Positions 1 through 11,600 of a stretch of 64,000 bases of DNA are shown here, one piece after another; positions within the stretch are counted from its first letter, which is position 1, and each line of letters starts with the position of its first letter. The notes under the pieces were generated by a model. The model worked only from the letters and a program-made list of their open reading frames with translations. It was not told the origin of the DNA and searched no databases. The stretch is from Parelaphostrongylus tenuis. Its lineage: Eukaryota; Nematoda; Chromadorea; Rhabditida; Metastrongylidae. The position numbers were made by a program, and so were the translations under genes. Location: positions 1 to 64,000 of the forward strand of contig JAHQIW010000100.1 in assembly GCA_019055375.1 (NCBI GenBank), read 5' to 3'.

Positions 1-295
1 CCATACACTGGTAAAATTGTGCGATGGTTCATATAAAGTGATAAAGTTGTAAGACATTTTCCGATGAGATTCTTCTTTTATTTTTTTACACGCAAAATCT
101 TAATTGGCAAATGCATGGGATTCAATTCAAGGAGCACTTATAGGGTTTTATGTAACCCGCCCCATTGCGTTTTTTTTTCGTTTCTTGACTGCTAAGCATT
201 CTCACGACATGTTTCTTTATTGCACTGCAACAATGCAGTATAAAAACCACATTTTTAATAAGTCATTTTACACAGTTAGCAACCGCATTCATGTT

Positions 296-3200
296 TTAGG
301 AGACGGTGGCTATTGCCGAGACGAAATGCGATCCAAGCGGAGCCACTGACAAGGTTCGAAGCACTTTTGTTTACCACACCTTGCCACAATTTGTCTGCTC
401 CAGTTTTGCCATGACGACGTTCCTAGTCTACACACAATTTTAGTTTTTTTGTGAAACAAAGTTTTTAAAAGTGTGTAGAGAAGAAACCAGTTCGAACCGT
501 AAAAGTTCCTGAAATTGACAAGTGCTTTGGCGGAATAGGCTTAAAGTTCTTGAACTATCCGCTATCATACAGACCATTGCTCCAGTGCATATTGTACTCA
601 GGTACTGCCAAAAACTATGCAGTGAATCTTCGCCATGGGCATTGGTACTACAATTAACTGCTTTATTGAAATGACGACTTTTATTCAAAGTCAGAAAACA
701 CGAAACATTGTAATTTTTATTGGTGATTTTTGCGTTTTCACCAATTCCTATTATTTCACGATAAGGTGGCCGACGTAATGACATTGCATAGAGAACAAAC
801 CATTCTAGAAGTAATTTTCAAGCTATACGAACTGAATCATTTGCAAGGAACAGATTGAAATTACCCTTTGAACACCCTTGACCTCTATCGTGCCTTTGAG
901 GCTTTTAAATTGGAATGTGAAATAGAAGGTAATATCAATAAGATCTACAAAACAGTTTAAAAGGCGTAGTGAGACATGAAACTCCACAATTTCCCCACTC
1001 AAATAACTATATCTCATCTGAATGCTAGACCAAAAGGACAGGAAATTTTTCATCCAATTCACTAAACTGCTTAAGAGCTAAATCATAACCGCTTTATAAA
1101 CTAGAGGTTTACCGTAAATAGATTGTCTCCCCTTTTCCTGTCTCAGTGACACACTCCATAATTCGCGCACACTTTCGCACACCATTTCCACCTCCGATTC
1201 CGCTTCAGTACGTCAAGCAGAGATTCTATTCCGTCAAACTACGCAATCAAAAAGGTCGGCACGATATTGCTATGGTTTTCTCTCACTACAACTTCTAACT
1301 GCCCGTTCATTATCATTACAATTAACAAATGACTAATCTCGACAAAATGAACAAAACGTTGGTGAAACTCTATTTTTATGATGATACCAACAACAGTTAT
1401 AAAATTGTAACAAGAATTCAAACAATTGGTGCACTTAGTTGCCTTATAAACACTTTGAAGAAATCCGAAATATCCATTGGCGTACGGCCTTTTGAGTTCT
1501 GGCTAGTTTTAGATTCATTATTAACAATAGACAATTCAGGACAGCGTTCTTCTTGAGAGGAATCGCTAGATGAATGTTGAAAGTTTTGAAACATACCATT
1601 CCTTACTAGGTTGATAGTGACGAGATGACATTCTAGTGGATTCGTAGCTGACAGTGACACTGAGGTCATTTAAATTATTGTGATTATAGCATCTGGAAGA
1701 CCTGCAGCACGTCCTGCTTTTCAAGTACATTAAACACCTGTAGAAAAAGATTGCACCAGTTGGAAGAGATAGCTTCAAAAATGTATTTCATTGCACATAT
1801 ATAGAAATACGCACTATTCGGATTAATACAACAATGTTGGGATCAGTGGGATCATTAGGATCCTCTTGAAGCCGCTCTTGGAGATGGACCCAAATATTCA
1901 CCGGCACAAATCATTTTCAAGAAAACCCTGTGCAGTATGGCATGCAATTTGAAAGAACTTCAAGATCGGCTTTGCAATGGAGCCAGACTAGTATCCTCCA
2001 ATAGGCATGAACAAAAAGTGCGATGGCATTACCAACACCGCCTTTTTTGAGCGTTCTTTAGGCAATAAGACTCTAAAAACAAGGTGGATAAAGAAAACAA
2101 CGAGAATGAAGGTAAATAAAACACGGATTTTCTCATTTTTTCGGAAAAACTCACAGAATCCTCAGTCATTTAGTTCGAGACTAACATCAGTGCAGAAAAA
2201 CATATGCAACAAGTACGAGAGCTCTTAAAAACTAGAACCATTAAACTATCAGTTAGTGATACGGAAAGAGATTTTGTGGTAATTTCCAATCAGTTGGATG
2301 TTGAGATAACGAAAATCACCTTAAGGACGCCACACTCGGTCTATTATTTGATAAGGTAATCTGAAAACATTATCGGAAATTGAGCAAGAAAGAGCAAAGT
2401 AGAAAGATTGGCTGGCTTAAAACCTTCCGTTATTTCCCGACTAAACCTTGCTCCACCATCACGCCCTCGTCTTATACTTATTCTCTCTTATACTAGTAAG
2501 TTGATATACACCGATGATCTTCATCTACTGATCCATTAAAATCTAAAATTGTATCTATCATCAGCTGTGTGGACGGGCCAACGGATAGAGCAACGTGGTT
2601 TATGAACCTAATATTAGTCCAATTGCCAAAACACATTCCAGCCCATTCACGAATACCTATATGTTCCTAAACCGTCTGCGTAAAGCGTCTACCAACCACG
2701 CGTACGTAATGGAACCTTTCACCGTAACCGCCCTTTACAAAAACGTGTCGAATCGGCCCGCAATACAAACCATCTAAGAGCTTCTAACGGAGCACGAAAG
2801 ATCCACGAACATGTATGGCTGTTTTATTCGGCAGGTCATGGCTTTTTTGAAAGAGTGCTCAAAGTGCTTACTCATTAAAAGGTTTGCGAACTTCTTCGCA
2901 CAAATTAGAGGACTGGCAATGGGGGAACGACTACTCGTACCCTTGCTATAGTCTTATGTTGGAGACACCACAATCGATCTCCGGCAATTTTTTAATTGTA
3001 GGTATACTGATGATCGCTTTGTCGTTTACTTGAAGCAAGAGGAGATGGAGAAATGCTTTGGTTGTTAAATTGTCATTCAGAGCACATTGAGCCCGCTCGC
3101 GAAAATCCAAAAACAAATTGGCTTTTGTTTTTGAACGTTCAAATTAACCTGTTCAGGAATTCCTACAACACAAATTGGTACCACAAGCCAAACAACAAAA

Positions 3201-5165
3201 ACATCCTGGTTCAATATCTATCTTCTCATCCGCCACACACAAAACGCGCACTTGTGTGGAACATGTTTCGAACAGCTACCAAGGTGTGCAAGGAAAATAA
3301 AATAAAGTAGAATCATTAAGCTTAGGGCGAGGCAAATAGCCATGTCTAATGGCTACGCTACGGTAGGAGCTCCATAGGGTAGATTTAGAGGAAATTCAAT
3401 TCAGCGCTCGTAAACGCAAAGTCTGACGAGAATAAGGTTTCATTCATCTTGCCTTTTATTTTGAATAAAGTAAATACAGCTATTAAAGCTGCCTAAAAAA
3501 GACGGATTTGGATATTTTGGTAGCAATAGTCGAAAAACCTCCAAATGCACTGAAGCGCTAATAAGACCGCAACCGACTGTATGATCGCCTCTGAGAAACG
3601 AAAACTGCTAAGTTTGCTCAAACGATAGAGACGGAGATTGCATGAGATCTGGTACAATTACCTAATCTCTCGAGAGGTATGAGGGGATGAATACATTGAC
3701 AAAACAAGTAGGCCACTCTGCATTCGTGTAAAAGAGCACTTAGCTGGGAAACGTAAATCCGACCCCAAAAAGTCCACTCGGCACGCATGGGAAACAAAAA
3801 TATAAAGGAGCAAACTTTGAAGTTGAAAATCACGGTTCCCGCACAGGAATCAAAAATATCCGCATGTAAAACTAAGGAAGACTTTTGGATACATAGTGAA
3901 AGCCTAAAAATGAGCCGCAAAGAGGAGTGACCTATAACAATACTTGATCTCGCTCATACCTCATGCTAATCTGTCGGTCGTGGGTCAGGGCAGCATCACT
4001 TATGAGATTACTTTATGCGACTGATCTTCATTGAATCATTGTGGGTGTTTTGAAATGGAGCTCTCTGTTGTGCGATCTAAAATTCGTATCTTACGATTTC
4101 TTCTCAGGTTATGGTAGTTTTTTGACTGAGTAGCCTGCGGACTAATTTGATCTCTTCAGGGTCTGAAGATGCCAAGCCTCGCCGAAATGTTAGGCATATA
4201 CGATTATTGCATTATTTTTGCTCCATTACTACCTTTACTACTGTACTGCATCACTGATATTCAATCAATACTGTTATTGACATCTGGGAACTACCTAACG
4301 AAGAAACTAATGTTGAAATCAAAATGCGGCCAAATGTTCAAAAATCAAACTGTTTATATGCTTCTCTATCCAAAAAATACTGAGTTTTAAGAGATTCAAA
4401 CTTACTCCTTGCTTTATAAGGCGCAATACGAATCCTTGTGCTGCATTTGGAGATGTTGAAATGCCAGGTAACTGAGCAATAAGGAAGCTGAACTAGTGAA
4501 AGCCATTGCTGGTGGTAAGGTGGTGAGGCCGGTAACGTTGAAGTTTCTTGTGCTTATTGCGGCTGAACTTGCATCTCTTAGAGCAAATAGATAATAATTA
4601 AACATTCTCCCCAAATTTTGACTGGCTATGTAAAGTTCAAAACTAATTAACATCATTGAGCAGATAAATGACATAGTTGGAGAAATTCAGTTAATCAAGG
4701 GTGCTTTTGACACCTGGTCAATTGATATATGGCACATATGACATTGAGAAAATGAGCAAAACAACCGCGTTTACTAGCAGTAGACCATTAGGAGATTTGA
4801 ATAATTGGAAACAAGTAAAGCAATGCACATCATGCATGCAATCTTCGTCCAAAAGGATCAGTGCGCCAGCTGAGGTAGGAACCAAGTTAGAACATGCTAC
4901 ATCTGGTTTCGTGAGTGATTAACGGTTGACGAAATTGCTTTTGTGGAGTATTATTTTTTGAGTTACTATGGCCTCAAATAGTGATAGAGTACTAGAAATA
5001 TTATTCTTAGTTAAGGTTTACAATTTTATGTTTGAAATTGCAAATATCTATATTACAAAGCAATCTTTTGCCCAATACCTGGCCCCCAGGAAGTGTTCCA
5101 CATACCAACACTGAGGAGATGCTTACCAGAAAAGTCGGAATCGCATGTGCTTGAGCCTTCGTCAT
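296..5165 (-). pseudogene. Secreted-protein paralogue A, decayed copy (5 exons)
   Basis: Function not recognised. Five minus-strand blocks match copies B and C: exon 1 5079-5165 (29 codons from ATG, ending CG..P.GQ before a GTATTG donor), exon 2 4406-4562 (STRNFNVTG, then donor GTAAGT), exon 3 1607-1737 (acceptor CTACAG, VFNVLEKQ, donor GTAAGG), exon 4 498-647 (acceptor TTGTAG, donor GTTCGA) and exon 5 296-427. Exon 2 shifts frame after AMAFTSSAS. Exon 3 lacks a base after EKQ, is 17 nt shorter than in B and C, and meets a stop. Exon 4 needs two frame changes. Exon 5 is exactly 3 nt longer than the 129-nt exon of B and C because three short A/T runs each gained one base. A Penelope-like element fills intron 2. 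The homology is clear from shared exon order, phases and residues. The call of pseudogene rests on the number of lesions; systematic sequencing indels are the alternative. Confidence 0.7.
2000..3980 (+). mobile_element. Penelope-like retroelement: RT plus GIY-YIG nuclease, decayed
   Basis: Frames on the plus strand read, in order, TIKLSVSDTERDFVV (about 2240), NTYMFLNRLRKAS (about 2660), FAQIRGLAMGERL (about 2900), the RT catalytic box YTDD at 3003-3014, then FLNVQINL, WYHKPNNKNILV and SSHPPHTKRA up to 3310. Past 3320 the frames read ARQIAMSNGY, NDRDGDCM (about 3630), LGTHGKQKYKGANFEV (about 3778) and KNEPQRG. This is the RT then GIY-YIG order of endonuclease-bearing Penelope-like elements. 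Several stops and shifts break it, so it is not functional. It lies in intron 2 of paralogue A in the opposite orientation. The 3330-3920 part is shared with an inverted copy at 26290-26905. I see no hammerhead in its own flanks. Confidence 0.8.
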
Positions 5166-5169
5166 ACTT

Positions 5170-6045
5170 CCGAGTCTGGTCATTTTTATCAAATTCACTC
5201 CTGAAAAGTCTGAAAGGCACAACTTATTGGCCAGCACAGAAGAAGATAATTCTGCTTTTCCTTGGTCAACCAAAAAGCAGCGATAGATTTCTCTCAAACA
5301 TTCGTGTACGTCTGTCTTGTCATGCGGCCGATATTCTTAGAAATCATATGAAGTGACAAATTGATAAATTGACGGTTTCCCTCTTTCGATCTATCCAGCA
5401 ATTTGATATTAAGATATGTGCATTTAGTTTCGAATGCTACAAACATATGTGAGTGTTTTCTAAATAAAGAATTCAAAGATTGCGACATTTCGCAAATGCA
5501 ACAGCTGCAACAAGTACTGATACCATCATCTCAATTCCACTGTTGCGGCAATATAATATCGCTTGTACCATATGTAAAGCACTTTAAAGTGGACAAACCA
5601 CTGTTGTTATGATGCGTGTTTGTGAATATACAGGTTAAAACTATGACATTGAAAAGTGGAGGTGAAGTAGAGCTTTCGACATGTTCACAGCAACGAGAGT
5701 CGCATTTATTAGCATCCACTTTCTCAAGTGGTGACTTACAAAATCTTTTTCAATGAGAAAAATGAGCCAAAATAAGTAAATCTGCGGCGTTTTAATTGAA
5801 AAAAATATATGGGATATTTCTCTGAATAGGTCATCAAAGAGCAACTGGTAAAATACCATGTGTTGCCGCATCACATAGTCGCTGGGCCTTGATGGTGCTA
5901 AAATTCACTTACATTACGAAAGTAGATGTGCCATGAAAAAATGATAGAAGTGACAATGTGCTTTGCCACCTTTTTGAAGGCTGCAAGTTTGTAATATTTT
6001 AAAATGCTTTTGAAGCAGTCTGAGTATCTTAATTTTTTCTTTTTG
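5170..6045. other. Intergenic, no supported feature
   Basis: AT-rich DNA upstream of paralogue A's first exon, where its promoter should lie if that copy was ever active. I see no recognisable gene or repeat. Confidence 0.4.
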
Positions 6046-6046
6046 T

Positions 6047-6371
6047 GTGCAGAGAATATTAGAATCCTCTGAAAATTCTACACGTCAGGATATCGAAAAT
6101 AAAGTGGGCCGGGCACGTGATGCGCTTCAGCTACAACCGATGGACGAGTGCCGCTACCGAATGGATTCCTCGGGACATCAAGCGCTCTACAGAAAGACCA
6201 TCGACCCGTTGGTCCGATATCTTCACGAAAGCTATAGAAGAAAGATATGATGCTCAGCGAATCCCTAGAGCGAGAAGGACCCACTGGGCTACTATTGCAC
6301 ACGATAGGGAAAAATGGAAGTGCTGCTGGTACCCGCTCCAGGTGATAAAGGACAGGTGCAGAGAAAGCTAA
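6047..6371 (+). mobile_element. RTE non-LTR retrotransposon, 3' end of ORF
   Basis: Two adjacent frames together give the C-terminal tail of an RTE reverse transcriptase: ARDALQLQPMDE, then TEWIPRDIKRSTERPSTRWSD, then ERYDAQRIPRARRTHWAT and HDREKWKCCWYPL, with a stop at 6369-6371. This tail (WIPRDIKR..RPPTRWSD..) is typical of nematode RTE elements. One frameshift lies near 6130, and no upstream RT palm is seen in the 300 bases before it, so this is a 5'-truncated copy. Confidence 0.8.
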
Positions 6372-8013
6372 GTTTCTCATTGAGCACTTTTGTGTAGTGA
6401 AAAGATCAGTTCTTTCACTTGATAATTGTGTCGGATACAGAGAGCGCAATGGAAGAGGTAGGAGCAGTGCTCTTGTTTTACCCTATTCAGAATACCATGT
6501 CTTGTTCGCCCAAAAGTTGATATCATGATTACCTGAGTTCGAGTACCTCTTCCTATCTGAAGAAGCGGTAGCTTCCTGTATATAGGAAATTCCTAAGTTC
6601 TAGCATTGCTACTTCAAGACTCTATGCCAAATCGATTGCATAGCACTTAAAATACTACTGAACGATCGATATGAGGTTATCTTAAAAATCAATAGAAATT
6701 TGAACAGTTGAATGCTTTGCTATCAGAGTCCTCCTTCTATTTAAGAGATGCTTGGAGAGCAATTTTTCGTGATATGCAGTCAGTTTCTGCACAATTTAGC
6801 CGTTCAGGAACTGTTAGACAAAAGTGATCAAATGGCGCCATGATTAGAGTAATTTCACTAGGCAGCTATTGAAAACAAATAAAGAAATAAGCAGCCGTTG
6901 CCACGAGTGGTTTGAGTCTTGTCTGTGTCAGAGAATTTTCATCAGTCTTCGAGCAGCTTCTGTATTGAATAGGGATGGGGCAAAAATATTGAAGTCTTCA
7001 ACCAATTAGAATGATATGAGATTGTCCCGAAACGTAAACTCCGTATATTCGAAATATTTTTTCTTTTTGTTTAATTACGCATTAGTAAATCAAAAACATA
7101 GCCGGCTTCGTCAAAAAGTTTTGTTGCATGAAAACCCATAGTTGATGAAGGTGAATAAGTAGCTGTACGGCATCTCTGAGGAATTCTCTGATTTCAATAT
7201 GCCAGAACAATACCACATAATTGTTTTTCAAAGTGATACTGCATAATGCAATGCAATACCACTTTATCGATAGTGAGCCACAACCTTTTCATCATTAGTG
7301 GATTTCAAAGTATAGACATCTCTAGAGTTGTAGAAGAGGCATTATTTCACCGTGTTATGAGCACTGTCCTTTTATAACATCCAATTATTCAATGAACATC
7401 ATTCGTTGCTTCAACTTTTGTAGTCGGTTATTATCTCTAATTTCACGTGCTCCTCACAATCCGTGATGACGAGTGAGTACTTACGAGAACTGGACGTTCT
7501 TCTCACCAAATTAGTCTGAAGCAGTCTAATTTTTTTTATCAGTAAACTGCTTAGAATCAAAATTCCGTTATGTAACATCAAAGAGTACACTGTGATGTTG
7601 AAACAACGCACACCGAAAGCAAAACGTGATATTTTCTCGCTGCTAAAACCTAGTATGAAGGTCGTTTCATAAACCAAGCTTAGTATCGAAATGAGCACTT
7701 CTCGAACTATCGAATGACAACCAAAATATAGATTTAAAAGGTTAAACAAGTGTTGCATAACAGTTGGAAATATAATCCTTTGTGGAAATATATTGTTTTG
7801 TCGTTGAAATACAGGAAATTTTTCGACACATGGGCATTCTTTCTATTAAAATCATTTCTACAAATGTCCTCCTCCTTACGAATCTATGATATTCCAGCAT
7901 TTAATGGCGATAATCTTTCTCAAGACCTCAATTTAGAGTCCCATGTTCCCGCTGTAGAACACTCTCTTAGAAAATTCACGTTGAGTGCGGACCGCGACGT
8001 GACGAACGAATGG

Positions 8014-8051
<38 letters not shown>

Positions 8052-9240
8052 CCACTATATATATATATATATATATGTGCCACTCGCACCCAACGGATTA
8101 AGTGAGTTGCTAAATGCTGAGACGATTCTCTGCACTGCTGTTTTGCACTTGATCATATGTTACCGTAATCGAAAGCTGAGAGCTATTGGAGAAAGACTTT
8201 ACTGTTAACAAACATTTCAGGTAGTGCAAATAATCTATAAAAGCTTCTTTATAACTGCTTCTACAGCAAGCAATGCGATTTTGTATTAATTATGCATCTG
8301 AGAGTGATTTGCAGAACTTTCGACCCCAGCAGAGAGCTGATCCTTTGTTTCACCCATAATGAGGAGGAAGGAAGCGTGCTGTCACAACACTATTGAGGCC
8401 ACCATTTGCTACTATTCTTTTCTCGATGTGAACTATGGAAACTGTCAGCGACCAACTTTGTTCGCTCTGGTGTGCACAAGTGGGCTGGAACTCAGTGGAG
8501 TTGAATGCTATTTTCTATGAAAATTTGTAAACATTCTAATTTACTTTTTTTCAACAGTGTTATGATATTGTGATTATGCATCCAAGAATGTCTAGCAATA
8601 TTCAGAACTTACGACCTCTGGTGGGAATCAATCCCGTGTTCACCCACACGTGTGCGTGCGATATCATTTCAACACTCCCGACTGGGTCGAAAATTCTGAA
8701 TACCTCCTAGTATTCTTAAATATATGATCAAAACATCGTAATCGCTGAAAAGCAACAAGAAGTTCTTATAGACTGTACTTGCCTTTGAAGTGGAACTTTG
8801 CATATCACTCAACATTCTTAGATGTAAATTTAAAACAGTAACACTGCTAAAAAATGGCAAAGTAGAGGAATTTTCATGTATTCTATATAAACAAACTTTC
8901 AGTTTAATTGGCTTCAACGCTGGTATTTGATAGCTTGAAACGAAAAGAGAGTGATAGCAAAGCGCTGACCTTGGTGAAGGTGCAGTAGCAGCACGTGCCC
9001 CGATATGGGTGAAATACTAGTTCTTCTTTCTTTTGAGGTCTAAGTTTTGCATATCACATGACAGTGTTAACCATTCAAATATTTTAAACCACTTGGAGGT
9101 TGCAATGAGCACGGTTTTGTTTCTACATAGAAATATTTAATAGGATCTCAAAAGTTCTCATTTGGTTTTTCCATGTATTCTTCTGCATGTTGACATTATT
9201 GCTAATTCATCTACTATTTATCAAAATAGATCAACCGTCA
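6372..9240. other. Intergenic with degenerate repeats
   Basis: No supported gene. The segment holds an inverted (TA)n tract at 8011-8083. At about 8300-9090 it has several degenerate phrases resembling 'tttgcatatcac' and 'cgatatgggtga' that recur near 34.9, 55.9 and 57.3 kb, so an old dispersed repeat is likely. Nothing else could be identified. Confidence 0.4.
8011..8083. repeat. Inverted (TA)n microsatellite
   Basis: Two TA runs (8017-8048 and 8056-8076) are framed by TGGCAC, GTGCCAC and GTGCCAC, so the whole tract can fold into a long hairpin or cruciform. The length is probably polymorphic. Confidence 0.9.
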
Positions 9241-9244
9241 ACAA

Positions 9245-9925
9245 CAAAACTACCACCATGAGTAACAATAAGCAATCATTTCTGGGTAGAAGTTACTTGC
9301 CATATTCCCACAAAGGGTGAGGCTGAAGATCAAAAAGGAGGTGAGGTTACTTCCAAATGAATGTAGCTTTTGGATATCTCTTTCCGCCGGAAGCGATGAT
9401 AATCTGATGGAGCAATATATCGGACTATATGGTGGATGTGGTACCGTCGTCCAGCTCAGTTTCTCTAAAATGTGAAGTCGACTCTGCAATGTGTGGTCGA
9501 ACGTGATCTTGGAAAAAGGCAACATTGAGTCGTTCCGCACGCTTCTCTCGCACCCTTGCGGCTAACCTCTGGAGTTGTTTCCTGTCGGATGCCGGCCTTG
9601 CGTGTTTAATGCCAAGCATTTTCATAAGCATGCCCTGCCAATTCCAGGAAGCAGAGAGCATAACCTGTCGTGCATGGAGCTTGAGCTTTGGTGAAGTTAA
9701 TGGATCTTTGCTGCGAGGTAGCCATTAGGCGTGGCACGTGTTGTTCTCATAGTAGACTCAGGACTCATCTCTAGTGATAACCGACTTGAGAATGTCCTAT
9801 TTGTGCAGTCGAAGCAAAAAGCTTTCGCAGATGGTGACGTTTGCAACGCGACTACAAAGCTCAAAAATGGCCTCACCGATCTCTTCAATTCCATCATCAG
9901 TCTTTATGAGGAAAGGCATCCAGTC
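9245..9925 (-). mobile_element. Mariner transposase remnant
   Basis: Minus-strand frames give, N to C, ITRDESWVYYENN (first catalytic Asp region), WLPRSKDPLTSPKLKLHARQ, VMLSASWNWQGML, ERLNVAFFQDHVRPHIAE (second Asp region, usual form HQDNARPH), TTVPHPPYSP and RYPKATFIW. This is the order of a mariner-family DD34D transposase. Frameshifts and stops are frequent and the third Asp region is damaged. The N-terminal helix-turn-helix is not clearly present and no terminal repeats were found. Confidence 0.75.
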
Positions 9926-9929
9926 TCTT

Positions 9930-11265
9930 CCTAGCAAATAGTTGTATGTCATTGGTCATGATGGTAATCATACTGTACGGAATTGTCAAAATGCGAAAGA
10001 GCGCAATGCATAAAATGCTACAACAATAGAAAAATTAAGTTGGAAGAAAGCAAATCACGCAATACAAAGTTTATAAAAATAGTGAGAGCTTTGTTTGAGA
10101 ACATTCAAAAAATCACCGTAAAGTATTTGCAAAGATTGGTTTTGAAATTATAGAAATTTCCAAGTCCAGTTTAGCGAGACAGAAGGGTGTTAAATGTTAG
10201 CAGGTAATTTTAACCATATTCTGTCGTAAATAAAGCCTCAAATTTTTTCGTCTTCTTATTTCAATCCCTCCACTCAAAAGACCTTTATAGGTCAACGCAT
10301 CCGATATTTTTCCATCTAAAGAAAACAATGACACGAGAAAGCGGATCTAGATCTTAGTTATTGAAAAAGTTCTGAGCACAGTACTTTCCAACACCAGTTT
10401 TGCTGCCACTTGCTATTCCGCATTTCAAGAGCTGACAACTTTTTAACTTCTTTTATTGATGGACAGCTGTTGAATGGATAGTGTCGAGTTTGTTCGCAGT
10501 GTCTTTCACATAGATAGACTGCTTGCTGGCGGTTCCCTTGCTCGTCGTCATCTGCTTTTGGTCACATATCCTCGTCTAGAAGATACAATCTCCGCTCTTC
10601 GGTAATGTAAACTCATAAGCAAAATTCTGCCATTGTCATCCATTACAAGTTAAACTTTAATCGCTCTAGAACCATTTAAAACAGCGTTTAAAGAAAAGCT
10701 TCACGTAAAGAATACTGGGCTAGATGGGCGCTCTAATTAAACGAGCTTCGACAACGCACACAACAAATGATCTTTCTAGAATTTATTCATATGTAATTAT
10801 TTTTCAGAACGAAAGACACCTATCTATGATTATGAAAACCCATCTAACATTCTATAAGAAATACTGTACAGGACAGAAGTTAGCCATTAGTGACCTGCGC
10901 TCCTCTTATAACAATGACTTTTCCCTCATTTCCGCAAGTGCTCAGTAGATTCCTCAATGGCTGAGATATTCGCATTTAGCCAGATGATTCCTGGCCTGCA
11001 AAAAAAACGTTGCTTTTCAGATCTCAGGAGAAAAAGCTAAATGTTTCTTTTAGCAGCTAGTTATGTAAGCATAGCCGCCGCAACAGCGCTCGACGATTGT
11101 GAATTACCTAACCAATTCAACTACGCATGGAGACGACGTCATAGTGACCACTGATGCACGTCATTATAAACCCAACTGCTGTTCTGGCCTCAACTTCAAA
11201 CCCTTCTTCTGCTGCCCGACATTTATGGGGAAGACGATATTCCCAAGCAGCAATCGGCGGGTCGT
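9930..11265. other. Intergenic, no supported feature
   Basis: AT-rich DNA with only short chance frames. The part near 11.1-11.27 kb flanks the duplicated segment described next. Confidence 0.35.
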
Positions 11266-11269
11266 GTAA

Positions 11270-11600
11270 AAAAAGAAAGCTCCAGCAGTACGTGCGCTGA
11301 GATTTGTTCCGCACGTTAGCATGACAAATAGAACTAGGGGGTGTGGTGTAATCATCAGACATTATATTACAATTTTATGACGGCTGAAAAAAAAGCCGAC
11401 TAATTAGTTCCGCCATATTTTGATACTGTTGAACGAAAAACAACTTCATCACAGATTACTTACGTTCACCGTACGCTGCTGTAGTCAGAGAATCATACTA
11501 ACCGAGAAAAATCTATAATTTTAATTTTTCATATAAACTGTGGTATGAGTGCTACCTTTTAGAACGTCATAGACCTCAAGCGATAATTTCAACAAGTTAA
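11270..11600. repeat. Segment duplicated at 42390-42690
   Basis: Shares an ordered series of similar blocks with 42390-42690 in the same orientation: TTAGCATGACA, ATCA(G)ACATTATA, GACG.CTGAA, TAAT.AG.TCCGCC, CTTCA..ACAGATT and ATAAACT.TG. One copy lies between paralogues A and B, the other between B and C, both upstream of the respective gene, so it may be part of the ancestral tandem duplication. A minus-strand frame starting near 11355 has a hydrophobic start, but the frame is not conserved in the other copy. Confidence 0.6.

Noticed and set aside
3618..3920. 100-codon minus frame with a homologous frame near 26.4 and 61.4 kb
   Set aside because: These frames lie antisense to Penelope GIY-YIG nuclease remnants. 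Their similarity follows from the transposon on the other strand.
6078..6449. 123-codon minus frame
   Set aside because: Shadow of the RTE C-terminal coding sequence on the plus strand.
7411..7758. Hydrophobic 115-codon minus frame as a chemoreceptor exon
   Set aside because: AT-rich DNA readily gives hydrophobic frames. No receptor motif or matching neighbouring exons were found.
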